Numbered from the stretch's first letter, positions 47,027-55,895 are shown. The stretch: 64,000 bases of DNA from Hungateiclostridiaceae bacterium UBA1305 (GCA_002307275.1 DBTX01000068.1:3723-67722), one strand, 5' to 3'. Numbers and translations: made by a program. Notes: generated by a model from the sequence alone, not told the origin.

Positions 47027-48607
47027 CTACTGATACAACGATTTAGTCAAAAAGCTCACAGTAACTTTTTCAGCTACTCTGGCAATCAAGTCCTTATAGA
47101 ATTCATTTCTCTGCTCTGCTTGTTCCTCGGTTACCGGTCGCCGTAAAGTAGTATTATAATAGTTCTCATTAATATTAATAGAGAATCCATCAAAACCAGC
47201 AAGGATAATCTCTCTTGCACCAAGTTCTTCAAGTAGCTTTAAAGCAATAACACTCGATGAATCATAGGTTTTTTCATCAACAATTATCCACTTCTGGTAG
47301 TCAACTACATAAACCAAATCGGTACAGGTCTGTGTCAGCCGCGATGGCACAATAATGGCTTTTCCTTGTTCTTTTGCTTCGGCAAATATTTCTGCACGTG
47401 TGGTTAAAACATAATCCGTATTAAATTCAAAGTTGTTCAAACTGATAGAGAATATATCTACTTCCGACAAGAGCGCGTTAATTTTTCTCGCGGCATCCTT
47501 TATGCTCTTGCCAGGTGCCACCAAAAGAACCTTTTTACCCTCAACGCATTCTTTAAGCTTCTTTATAACCTCGGCGTCATCAAAAGTCTTGCTGGCATTG
47601 TATTTCAAATATAGGTTCTCCGCGTATTGTCTGTCGAAAGAATTTTTCTTTTCTTCGTCAATCATACCTAGCAGTTCGGCTACCTGATCAATCGGTAGCA
47701 TATGTTTATTGTAGAAATGCCCCGCGTAGCTTGGCGTACAATGATTGACTGAAGACAAATAGTATTCAGCAGCATAACCCCAATACAATTCTTTATGAAT
47801 CGTGTTTATTACCTGATCAATTAACTCAAGAAGCGGGGTGATTTTGTAATGCTTCCCGTAATAAAGGTTTAAATGCTCCAACAGTAATTCCGTGTTCAAA
47901 TTACCCGCGCCCTTGCCCATGCCCATGACGGAAGCATCAAGTATTAAATTCCTGATGGTCGGAAAGTTGAGTAACTCCATAGCATTAGAATAGGAAAGCT
48001 GCAAATTATTATGAGAATGGAATCCTAGCGAGATACCAGGGTTCAAATTGTTGTCTACCAGATGCATGAGACGGGTAACGTCCGTACCACGCATTTCACC
48101 AAAACTGTCAACAATATAAAAGCCTGCTGCATCAGATAGTGATTCATTAACAGCCTTTATAAGCTCAAGCAACTCCATATCGGAATACCGCATCGTAAGC
48201 ATCGGCTGAACATAGAACTGGTACCCCTTGTCAATTACCTTCCGTCCGAGGGTTATAACATCCTTCCAATTCTTCTTGTGGAAGGCAAGCCGGATACCGT
48301 CAATACCATTTTCCTGCCTGTCCTGAAACTTGCCGACATCAAATGTACCATAATCCATCATCGCTACATAAGTTTTGCCGAGCTGCTTATGCTTTAAGAA
48401 ATTTGTCGATATTACCTGCTCATTGGAGAATTGCGTACGCCCGGAATCAGAGCCGCTTTTCTCATTAATGTATCCGAGTTCGATAAAGTCAACGCCGGAT
48501 CGTTCCAACGATTGTAAGATTTTATCCATATAGTCCTGACCGAAATTAAAGTCGTTGACGCATCCACCATCACGAAGAGTTACGTCCAATACTTTTATGG
48601 AATTCAT
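47027..48607 (-). CDS. DRE-TIM aldolase fused to a DUF115-like lobe
   Basis: 526 residues. Residues 1-300 are a metal-dependent aldolase/acyl-transferase barrel: VLDVTLRDGG with the metal Asp, GFHSHNN with the H-x-H ligands, and MGMGKGAGNLNTE. The set is closest to 4-hydroxy-2-oxovalerate aldolase (DmpG) and HMG-CoA lyase relatives. Residues about 365-526 form a second domain with VLLVAPGKSIKD and SVIALKLLEELGAREIILAG, a pattern shared with the DUF115 protein at 53811-54668. GGGAGG precedes the ATG. Between cytidylyltransferase and KdsC-like genes, it probably makes a 2-keto acid sugar by adding pyruvate to an aldehyde sugar; this is inference. Confidence 0.75.
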   Translation of the reverse strand: MNSIKVLDVTLRDGGCVNDFNFGQDYMDKILQSLERSGVDFIELGYINEKSGSDSGRTQFSNEQVISTNFLKHKQLGKTYVAMMDYGTFDVGKFQDRQENGIDGIRLAFHKKNWKDVITLGRKVIDKGYQFYVQPMLTMRYSDMELLELIKAVNESLSDAAGFYIVDSFGEMRGTDVTRLMHLVDNNLNPGISLGFHSHNNLQLSYSNAMELLNFPTIRNLILDASVMGMGKGAGNLNTELLLEHLNLYYGKHYKITPLLELIDQVINTIHKELYWGYAAEYYLSSVNHCTPSYAGHFYNKHMLPIDQVAELLGMIDEEKKNSFDRQYAENLYLKYNASKTFDDAEVIKKLKECVEGKKVLLVAPGKSIKDAARKINALLSEVDIFSISLNNFEFNTDYVLTTRAEIFAEAKEQGKAIIVPSRLTQTCTDLVYVVDYQKWIIVDEKTYDSSSVIALKLLEELGAREIILAGFDGFSININENYYNTTLRRPVTEEQAEQRNEFYKDLIARVAEKVTVSFLTKSLYQ

Positions 48608-48645
48608 GAATGATTGCCTCCCTTGAAATTTGTTCCTAACTTTTT

Positions 48646-49290
48646 TCAGATCTCAAAATTCAGAAGAGCCTCCGCCAAACGGAAATCTTCGGGATTGTTA
48701 ATATCGACAGCTTCTTTGAAAGTGACCTCCTTTACGAATGGGTTTAGCCCGATACGACGGTGGTACTTGCTATATGATTCTTTTGTAAATACATAAACTC
48801 CGGAAGTTTCGCGATAAATAGGTTTTAGGTCCTGACTGCGCGGCACATTGGTAGCATCAAAGTTGAGCGGTTCCCCATCCTTCCATAGATAGTCTTGAAT
48901 CTTTGTAGCGCAGAATGCAGAGTCATATTCGCCCGTTTGAACTGCATAAATGCACTGTTTCATTGTCTCTACTGTAATGAAGGGCGCTGTAGCATGCGCA
49001 TAGACATAAATATCAGAATCAATTTCTTTCATAAAACAGTCGAATATCTGCGTGAAATTCGATGTGGGCAAATCAAGATATTCGGGCCGCTTGATAAACC
49101 TCACACCTGCTGATAAAGATTCACATACGGCTTCATTACTGCAATAAACATTTACGCTATCCAGCATTTCGAGCAATAGGAGGTTGTCCAGTTCATATTG
49201 CAAAAGCGGCTTCTTACCTAATAGTTTTGTATTTTTGCCCGGTAAGCGTTCATTGTTCAGTTTTATAGGCATTATTGCAACGATTCTCAT
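48646..49290 (-). CDS. Acylneuraminate cytidylyltransferase-family protein
   Basis: 214-residue nucleotidyltransferase expected to form a CMP-sugar from CTP and a 2-keto sugar acid. The N-terminal IMPIKLNNERLPGKNTK corresponds to the family's ARxGSKx2KN loop, here in the N-N-E-R-L-P-G-K-N variant. YVYAHATAPFI and VDINNPEDF follow as in NeuA/KdsB relatives. AAGGAG precedes the ATG. A decayed second copy of its N terminus lies at 50821-50958. Confidence 0.8.
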   Translation of the reverse strand: MRIVAIMPIKLNNERLPGKNTKLLGKKPLLQYELDNLLLLEMLDSVNVYCSNEAVCESLSAGVRFIKRPEYLDLPTSNFTQIFDCFMKEIDSDIYVYAHATAPFITVETMKQCIYAVQTGEYDSAFCATKIQDYLWKDGEPLNFDATNVPRSQDLKPIYRETSGVYVFTKESYSKYHRRIGLNPFVKEVTFKEAVDINNPEDFRLAEALLNFEI

Positions 49291-49327
49291 AATAAGTACT
49301 CCTTTTGAATTATACTTCCGAGTTTTT

Positions 49328-50788
49328 CTACTTGAAGATAAAGCCCAACATAAATTTCAACTTGCCAAACGCAAAAAGCGATAGTATAAATAATACCCCA
49401 GAGATAAGAAGTTTTATAGAGATACTGAGGTATTTATTCCACTCTGGCAAAAAACTAACACTCAAAACAGAAACAGTGAAGTACACAGCAAACAATAGAA
49501 AATCCGTAGCTAGTCGTCGGGCAAAGTCAGAGAATTTAACACCAAAGCATTTTTTAATCAACCAGTAAAAAGTAACATAAGTATTCGATGTGTACGCAAT
49601 AGCAATAGTGACCGATAGAGTATAAATACTTCCGGCAATTAGTCCGATTACGGTCAATAAAACAGTAATCACTGTATTAATAATTCCAGTTTGTAGTAAT
49701 AACTTTGTATCTCCCAAACTCTGAAATACTGCAACTGTTGTGGCATAGATCATTTGCATACAAATAGATAGGCTTAATATCTTAAAAGCAAGAATTGAGT
49801 TCTCCCATTGCTCGCCAAAGGCAATAAGAATCAATTCATCGGATGAAAGATAACAAAACGTGGTAACAAAAACACTAACCAATAATGTGAATCTTACTAA
49901 TCTTACATATTTTTCAAAAATATACTTCTTGTCGTTCTGGAAGTCTGAAAGTATAGGATGCAATACGGACGCAATTATTACAGAGAAATTGTTAAGCGGA
50001 AACATGGTTAGTTTATATGCTTTGTCATAATAACCAAGCGCGTTTGCTCCAAAAACCTTGCCTGTCAAAAGATTATCCGTGTTCCGCGCGAAATAATTAA
50101 TTATTTTAAAGACAAATAAACTAGATGAATATCCATAAATCTTTCTTATTGCTCCTTTATCAACCTTTACCTTAAATCTCGGTTTCGTATTCAGATAATT
50201 CCAAATGCAATTAATAAAAGCACTCACTATCGACAGCAAAACAAGAGAATAATACGAAAGTCCACGATAAGCAGCTATTATTGCCACCAGACTTCCGATT
50301 AAAGTTGAAACAAGAAGCCGAACACCTATTAAAAGGAATTTTTTATCTCTTCTTAAAATGGCATCTGGTACAACAGTCCAAACGTTAAACAAAATAGAAA
50401 TCGAAAGTGCAAAACAAATAGGTATATATATTGAATTACCATAGAAAAAAGATATAGGAAAAGCAAGCATGACAAAAATTACGCATATTACAAACCCCAT
50501 ATAAATAGAAACCGAAAAAATGGAGTCTACATCATCCTTTGTTAAATCCTTTACTTGTATTACTGCTGCGCCTATGCCCAAATCAGATATTATCGTAAAA
50601 AATGTAGTGAAAACATTCACAACAGCAACGATACCATATTCGTCTGGTGTTAGCAATCGTGCTAATATCATGTTTAGTATAAATTGCAAAACAACCGTAG
50701 CGTATTTGAATACTGTTGTTGTAATTACCGCTCTTTTCAACGATGTAGGCTGTTGCTTTTTTTCCGGATTCAATACGAGCTTTCTCAT
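49328..50788 (-). CDS. Wzx-type polysaccharide flippase (MOP superfamily)
   Basis: 486 residues with 12-14 predicted membrane segments; the N-terminal VLQFILNMILARLLTPDEYGIVAV region is typical of lipopolysaccharide/O-unit flippases (PF13440 type). It should move lipid-linked repeat units across the membrane for Wzy polymerisation. No strong ribosome site precedes the ATG at 50788; a remnant of another gene lies just upstream. Confidence 0.88.
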   Translation of the reverse strand: MRKLVLNPEKKQQPTSLKRAVITTTVFKYATVVLQFILNMILARLLTPDEYGIVAVVNVFTTFFTIISDLGIGAAVIQVKDLTKDDVDSIFSVSIYMGFVICVIFVMLAFPISFFYGNSIYIPICFALSISILFNVWTVVPDAILRRDKKFLLIGVRLLVSTLIGSLVAIIAAYRGLSYYSLVLLSIVSAFINCIWNYLNTKPRFKVKVDKGAIRKIYGYSSSLFVFKIINYFARNTDNLLTGKVFGANALGYYDKAYKLTMFPLNNFSVIIASVLHPILSDFQNDKKYIFEKYVRLVRFTLLVSVFVTTFCYLSSDELILIAFGEQWENSILAFKILSLSICMQMIYATTVAVFQSLGDTKLLLQTGIINTVITVLLTVIGLIAGSIYTLSVTIAIAYTSNTYVTFYWLIKKCFGVKFSDFARRLATDFLLFAVYFTVSVLSVSFLPEWNKYLSISIKLLISGVLFILSLFAFGKLKFMLGFIFK

Positions 50789-50820
50789 GTAACTTCATCC
50801 TGAAATTTTTTAGAGTTACA

Positions 50821-50958
50821 CATATCATCACATAGGTTAATAGCGGTCATCTCATCAAGTGCATATTTCAACAGCGGTTTTCCTCCTAGATGTCAATTGT
50901 TTTTTTGGAATAAATGTTCATTATTTAATTTGATGGGCATTATCGAGGGGATTTTCAT
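50821..50958 (-). pseudogene. Decayed second copy of the cytidylyltransferase N terminus
   Basis: Translation from the ATG at 50958 gives MKIPSIMPIKLNNEHLFQKN, then after one codon an in-frame TGA, then HLGGKPLLKYALDEM. It aligns with residues 1-35 of the intact gene at 48646-49290 (MRIVAIMPIKLNNERLPGKN, LLGKKPLLQYELD). It begins three bases after the acetyltransferase stop, as an operon gene would. Confidence 0.8.
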
Positions 50959-50961
50959 TGA

Positions 50962-51525
50962 TCAGACCTCATTCAAAATATACTCATCAGTAGCATGATC
51001 GTTTGATAGTATCCTACCTGGATTGCCCAAAACAATCGAATTATCAGGCACGTCAAAATTCACCATCCCCCCCCCCGCAATTAGTACATTATTCCCAATT
51101 TTAATGTTTCCAACCACTATTGAGTTAGGACCTATCCAAACATTTGATCCTATTTGAGGCGCGCCTTTTCTAAACCCTCTATTTTCTTGGCCAATAGTCA
51201 CGCCTTTTGTTATATTAACATTATTGCCGATTATTGTATTCTTGTTAATTGTGATAGCTCCATAATGTGTGATTTTAAAACCTTTTCCAATCTCTACTTG
51301 CCAAGGTATCTCGATTCCCGAATAAACAGAATATCTGTATAGTTTATACCTAAAAAACATAAATAAGGGTTTATACCTTCTAGCCCAATTTGTAGCACGA
51401 TGTATAACCATGAATTTGAATCCAGGACATAAAAAAAAGTGTTTTAGAAAATACCGTATGGATTTGTTCCTTTCGTATCGAAACAGGTCTGCTTTTATCA
51501 AAGAAACGAGTAGTTTAAAATTCAT
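50962..51525 (-). CDS. Left-handed beta-helix O-acetyltransferase with a G10 tract
   Basis: 187 residues of the CysE/WcaF hexapeptide family. Residues about 70-180 show hexapeptide repeats (INKNTIIGNNVNITKGVTIG, IGSNVWIGPNSIVVGNIKIG), with a loop histidine in ITHYGAI. Ten consecutive C on the plus strand (51067-51076), read as ALA-GGG-GGG-GGG, encode IAGGGM near residue 150. A one-base slip there would frameshift the last about 35 residues. It probably acetylates a sugar of the surface polymer. It lies between the pyruvyl transferase gene and a cytidylyltransferase relic. Confidence 0.82.
   Translation of the reverse strand: MNFKLLVSLIKADLFRYERNKSIRYFLKHFFLCPGFKFMVIHRATNWARRYKPLFMFFRYKLYRYSVYSGIEIPWQVEIGKGFKITHYGAITINKNTIIGNNVNITKGVTIGQENRGFRKGAPQIGSNVWIGPNSIVVGNIKIGNNVLIAGGGMVNFDVPDNSIVLGNPGRILSNDHATDEYILNEV
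51067..51076. repeat. Ten-base C/G homopolymer inside the acetyltransferase gene
   Basis: A run of ten C on the plus strand (G on the coding strand), in frame in this sequence. Tracts of this length are prone to slipped-strand mispairing. Confidence 0.95.
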
Positions 51526-51543
51526 TGCTGTTACCCCACTTAT

Positions 51544-52374
51544 TTATTCGTATAAGTCATATGGAAAAGTTGCGAACAGGTTCTGCTGAAGCGTTTCCAA
51601 ATTTGGAACTTGGATAGGAACTCTGCTAAACGCTTCCTCCTCAGTACCACAGAATTCTATATTCAATCTTCTTGTGCTCATGAAATAATCATAGTATTTA
51701 AATAGCAACTGTTTTTTTGGTAACAGTGGGATTACTGGTATGCCATATGCTTCTGCAATAATTATTCCGTGTAAGGAAGACGAAATGATTATCTCGCACT
51801 TGTTAATTTCATCAATGACGCATAGGGGGTTTTCGTTTCTTGGATTGATTACTCTCGCTCCCATCTTGACTTTCCAATCATTTTCCGCGTAATGATTAAT
51901 GATCCCGAATTTATTTTCCTTGCTAACATTAGGTTTGTAAATTTTTGGCATTAATATAGCGGGATCTCCATACAATTCGGGTACTTCATGTCCGGCTGAT
52001 TTCAAAAATTCCTTTGTTAATGGACCGCGAATCATTCTTATATCAAGCTTTCTGTATATTTTCATCAATGACGTAAGATGCCCAAGTATTCCGCTCCCCC
52101 AAACCGTTGCGTTCTGGTATCCTAAATCCAGAATGCTTCCACATGCATAAAGATGTTTTGTCGTTATCGTTTTTTCTATTCCAGTTATTCCTTTTTGATA
52201 CAGCAAATGCTTCACTATTATTGGTGATAATAAGTCTCCAAAATTTTTGTTCCTATATGCAGTTTTTGAGGCATAATGCAGATTAACTCTATTCTGGATG
52301 GTATGCCTGCTTGGATCGTCAAGAATAATTCTGTTTCTTAGTAGGTAACTTGTCGCAATTCTTGATATATTCAT
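51544..52374 (-). CDS. Polysaccharide pyruvyl transferase family protein
   Basis: 276 residues. NKNFGDLLSPIIVKHLL, VWGSGILG, IRMIRGPLTKEFLKSAG and the late IISSSLHGIIIAEAYGIPVIPL are the conserved blocks of the PssM/ExoV/GumL family, which puts ketal pyruvate from PEP on sugars. It adds a negative charge to the polymer, if active. Its ATG directly adjoins the wzy stop. Confidence 0.88.
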   Translation of the reverse strand: MNISRIATSYLLRNRIILDDPSRHTIQNRVNLHYASKTAYRNKNFGDLLSPIIVKHLLYQKGITGIEKTITTKHLYACGSILDLGYQNATVWGSGILGHLTSLMKIYRKLDIRMIRGPLTKEFLKSAGHEVPELYGDPAILMPKIYKPNVSKENKFGIINHYAENDWKVKMGARVINPRNENPLCVIDEINKCEIIISSSLHGIIIAEAYGIPVIPLLPKKQLLFKYYDYFMSTRRLNIEFCGTEEEAFSRVPIQVPNLETLQQNLFATFPYDLYE

Positions 52375-53664
52375 TTACTTTACCAATCTCTTTCTAATTA
52401 TTGATAAAGACATTCCCACACATATTGATAAAATAATTCCTTCATTCATTATGTAAATTGGGAAACTAACCATACCATGAATGAGGAATGTAATACACAC
52501 CATCAGTGAAAAAAGTGACATCGGCAGCAGTTCCCTGTAGTATTTGCAAACTTTAACTGCCTTGAAACATATTATTAAACAACAAATGAAAAAAGAAAAA
52601 TATAACACTGATCCAACCAGCCCTGTTTCGGCCAATAATTGCAAATACATGTTATGCGCTTCGTTAACACTACCTTGCCCATATAAACTATTTAGGTTGG
52701 AGAAACTACCTAATCCGTTTCCAAATATTGGCTTTTGTTTGAATAGTTGGATAGCATATTGCCAAAGATCTAACCGACCATTTAAAGTCGAATAATCATT
52801 TAGTGAAGTAAACCTCTGAATTGTAATATTTGCCTGTGGGACAAAGATCAATATAGCAATGGTAATAATTGAGAAGATCAAAAAAAATCGAAGAATACTC
52901 TTTCTGATTTTTCTATCACTTAGAAAAAACAACATAATAAAAACAACACAAACAATAATTATCACTTGACTTCGCTGACCAGTGCATAGCATTGCAGCAA
53001 AACATATCGTGCAATACACCATTTGTTTAAGCTTAATTTTTCCTTGTGATAGTATACCTGATATAAAATAACACATCGCAATATTCATTGAGGCTGCAGC
53101 TAAGCCTCTTGCACCATTCAATCCAGAATACTGGCCAGCACTGTATTCGTGCAGCAACCTACCGACATTTGTAAAGTAAAAATCAAAAATAGTAATGAAA
53201 TTGTTTTTCAGAATGCTTGATACAATGATAAATGCTGCGTAAAATAGAGCAACTGGTTTAATTATGTTGTATGTACTTCTGTACAAACTTAATCGAACAG
53301 GCAATAACGTTATTATTCCGTACAATGAAAACTGGAGAATAGTATCAAGGATATTTGCATTGCTTACGTTAATAGCTGTCATTTGTATCGCTATAAAAGC
53401 AATATAAATGATTAAAGAACCATAATATATACGCGGGTTACTTTTCAATTCCATATTAGCAACGCAGCACAAAATGTATATAATTATGTAAACAAATGCA
53501 CAATTGGAGTATATTGTAAATCCCTTAGACCCCCCTAGGCAGAAAAATACCAAGAGTAAAATCGCTAAATTAACAATAGTACTCTTAATACTGAGTTTCT
53601 CATTAAAATGCTGTCTCCAAAATTGACTAAGATAAGTCTCATTTATTATTACATTAATCTCCAT
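52375..53664 (-). CDS. Wzy-type O-antigen/EPS polymerase
   Basis: 429 residues, about 11 membrane helices, with the O-antigen ligase/polymerase domain signature around RLDLWQYAIQLFKQKPIFGNG and an AHNMYLQLLAETGLVG loop. It should join lipid-linked repeat units outside the membrane, with Wzx and Wzz partners in the same locus. Its ATG at 53664 lies inside the end of a 54-codon ORF. Confidence 0.87.
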   Translation of the reverse strand: MEINVIINETYLSQFWRQHFNEKLSIKSTIVNLAILLLVFFCLGGSKGFTIYSNCAFVYIIIYILCCVANMELKSNPRIYYGSLIIYIAFIAIQMTAINVSNANILDTILQFSLYGIITLLPVRLSLYRSTYNIIKPVALFYAAFIIVSSILKNNFITIFDFYFTNVGRLLHEYSAGQYSGLNGARGLAAASMNIAMCYFISGILSQGKIKLKQMVYCTICFAAMLCTGQRSQVIIIVCVVFIMLFFLSDRKIRKSILRFFLIFSIITIAILIFVPQANITIQRFTSLNDYSTLNGRLDLWQYAIQLFKQKPIFGNGLGSFSNLNSLYGQGSVNEAHNMYLQLLAETGLVGSVLYFSFFICCLIICFKAVKVCKYYRELLPMSLFSLMVCITFLIHGMVSFPIYIMNEGIILSICVGMSLSIIRKRLVK

Positions 53665-53818
53665 ATTTGTTCCTTTGTAATAGATCTATGTCCACCCTTA
53701 GAATCGTATCCAGCAAAGCACCACACTCTACATTATATACATTCACACCTACTTCATCGCAAACACACCTGTTTACGCTCATCGATAAAGGGGCTCTTAT
53801 TGCCGATGCTTTATTCAT
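53654..53818 (-). CDS. 54-residue ORF nested between DUF115 gene and wzy
   Basis: ATG at 53818 overlaps the DUF115 stop (eight bases) and its TAA overlaps the wzy start (eleven bases), a tightly coupled arrangement. The product, beginning MNKASAIRAPLS and with VYNVECGALLDTIL, is not recognised. It could be a real small protein or the tail of a lost gene kept open by coupling. No good ribosome site. Confidence 0.35.
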   Translation of the reverse strand: MNKASAIRAPLSMSVNRCVCDEVGVNVYNVECGALLDTILRVDIDLLQRNKYGD

Positions 53819-54668
53819 TATTCTCTACAACCTCATCTAAACACTGTCTCTTAAAGGCTTCCAATTTTCCACCTCTAGTGCAATTAATAATTCGTATACT
53901 ATGGGTTTCGGCAAACCTCTCAGCTGTTCTATATGCAGTATCTGCAATATTCTTGTTTTGAATGTTGTAAGTTGTTGTTTTTACATCCCCAAAGTAATCT
54001 CTTATTTCTCGATTAATAATTAATTTGCCTTTCTCATCTATGCTCTGCGAATAGTTGTGATCAATTCCCAATAGATAAATCTCTGTGAATCCCATGTATA
54101 CAGCTATTTGTATTGCGTTATATACTACCGTTTCTCCAGCTTCGGTTGCAGTACATATATCTGAACTGAATCTGATAAACGACCTAGGTTTGTATTTCTT
54201 AAGGTAAAATGGTTGACGATTATATACATAGAAAATTTTGTTTGATTTTTTTATACCACAATGTTGGCCGAATAATGAAACAAAACAAGTTGAGTCGGTA
54301 GATATGCTCTCAACTTTGTTGCTTATATCCGATAAAGTCTTTTCTTCTACACACATCCAAAAATTTGGGCGCCAATCCGTTTTATCGTAAAGCTGAAAGA
54401 TTCGATTACAGCCAAATGTGACCTCGTTCTTTATCATTTCCAAATCTTCAGTCCGAAGGCTGGGACCGTTGCCGATTATAAAACAACGTTTGCCCTTATA
54501 AGCGTCTTTAAAACTTGAGAGTTCTTTGGCGCTTTCACTATGAGCAAATTTCAGATCTGACATCAATATTTTAAGAGCAAAGTACGGATATACTATGGTT
54601 CTGATGATCAAGTTATTATTCAAAAGATTTCTGGTTAATATTTTGATATCTGAAAAGTTATATCTCAA
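53811..54668 (-). CDS. DUF115 / sialyltransferase-like protein
   Basis: 285 residues. The N-terminal region (about 58-67) has GKRCFIIGNGPSLR, followed by FGCNRIFQL and, later, VVYNAIQIAVYMGFTEIYLLGIDHNY. This is the pattern of DUF115 (PF01973) and, in fold, of GT42 sialyltransferases, which bind CMP-sugars. As the locus encodes a CMP-sugar synthetase, it may be the transferase using that donor. The start overlaps the GT8 stop by eleven bases. Confidence 0.72.
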   Translation of the reverse strand: MRYNFSDIKILTRNLLNNNLIIRTIVYPYFALKILMSDLKFAHSESAKELSSFKDAYKGKRCFIIGNGPSLRTEDLEMIKNEVTFGCNRIFQLYDKTDWRPNFWMCVEEKTLSDISNKVESISTDSTCFVSLFGQHCGIKKSNKIFYVYNRQPFYLKKYKPRSFIRFSSDICTATEAGETVVYNAIQIAVYMGFTEIYLLGIDHNYSQSIDEKGKLIINREIRDYFGDVKTTTYNIQNKNIADTAYRTAERFAETHSIRIINCTRGGKLEAFKRQCLDEVVENNE

Positions 54669-55665
54669 TTCTACACCTCTTTAACCTGCTCTTCTGAAGA
54701 AGCGGCCTTACTATTCCATGTAAAATGCCAATCAATCTAATAAAAACGAAGCGTAGTATTATTTTACTCGCTAACTGGATTAATTTTCTGCTCTTGGTCA
54801 TGCTGGTAGGACGTAGCGGTGTATTACCCCAAGCGGTCTTACCTCTGTATTCGAGGTAGGTTTGTGTCATCTTATGATCGCAGTTTTGCATCCAGGGACG
54901 TCCATTTACCATAAAAAATGTATCGAAATGAACAATACAAGGGTTATGCAAAGAGGAATTCACCTCGGCTTCGGTATAAAGAAACTGCGGCCGCCTGGCT
55001 GAAGAAATTTCACGGTAACTACACATGTAGAATAAAGAAATTATGTTAAATCGCAATGGAAAATAGAAAATATCATCTTGCAAAATTTTACAAATGATAT
55101 CGTTGTCCGGGAATTCGAGCAAACCGTTATATTCCTTTATCGCTTTAACCAGAATCTGTTGCCAGCCGTTTTCCCGGTATTTATTCAAATCAATAACCAA
55201 CATTCCACTATTAATATAGTAACTTGTATCCTTGATGCCCAAGTTTCGATTATACCTAATATTTCTACAGTCCCTAACGGCTCCCAGAGTTTTGCCTTGA
55301 AAATTTTGTTTCCATAGCGACATCATTGAATCAAGAATTAATGTATCGCAGTCGATATATATCACTCGCTCAATTTCTGTAGGTAACAACGTTCCCAGCA
55401 ATATCCGGGAGAACATACTCTCGGAATATCTTTTTATATCAACTGTTTCTCCTATGATATTAGAAATGTCAGGCATGTTAATAAAATAAATATCACATTG
55501 ATAATTCGAAGTTGAAGATTCTATTCTTGTTTTGTTATCGTCGGAAATATTCTGAGAAATAATGTACACATTAACTAATTGACCCTTATTGTTCTCAAGT
55601 AGCGATACAAGCGATACTGTTAATACTTCTGCAAAATTATTGTCTGATGCGTATACGATGTTCAT
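54658..55665 (-). CDS. Glycosyltransferase family 8 protein
   Basis: 335 residues. IVYASDNNFAEVLTVSLVSLLENN at the N terminus, the metal-binding DxD in VIYIDCDTLIL (about 100-106) and YINSGMLVIDL are GT8 signatures, so it transfers galactose or glucose from a UDP donor with retention. The last about 60 residues are basic and may touch the membrane. It overlaps an upstream fragment by four bases and the DUF115 gene by eleven. Confidence 0.9.
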   Translation of the reverse strand: MNIVYASDNNFAEVLTVSLVSLLENNKGQLVNVYIISQNISDDNKTRIESSTSNYQCDIYFINMPDISNIIGETVDIKRYSESMFSRILLGTLLPTEIERVIYIDCDTLILDSMMSLWKQNFQGKTLGAVRDCRNIRYNRNLGIKDTSYYINSGMLVIDLNKYRENGWQQILVKAIKEYNGLLEFPDNDIICKILQDDIFYFPLRFNIISLFYMCSYREISSARRPQFLYTEAEVNSSLHNPCIVHFDTFFMVNGRPWMQNCDHKMTQTYLEYRGKTAWGNTPLRPTSMTKSRKLIQLASKIILRFVFIRLIGILHGIVRPLLQKSRLKRCRIEI

Positions 55666-55895
55666 TTATTGGCACTCCCCGATTTATACTTCTTACAGAA
55701 CAACTCAATGTCCGTAAATTCCGAGACTCTATCTTTTATTATATCTTCAGTCCAATTCCACCATTGTATTTCCTGCAATAACTCGATGATATCTTCATTA
55801 AATCTTATTCTTGCTAGCTCCTTAACGTATACACAGGCTTTAATTGTGTCTTTTCGCCCGCGCAAAAGAAGTATCGCTTGTTTATTCCTTTTCAA
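55662..55895 (-). pseudogene. C-terminal remnant of a CatB-like acetyltransferase
   Basis: 77 codons. Residues about 32-70 (RFNEDIIELLQEIQWWNWTED and what follows) match the C-terminal helical tail of CatB-related hexapeptide O-acetyltransferases, but the beta-helix that should precede it is missing. It still overlaps the GT8 start by four bases, so its translation may help start GT8. Confidence 0.6.
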
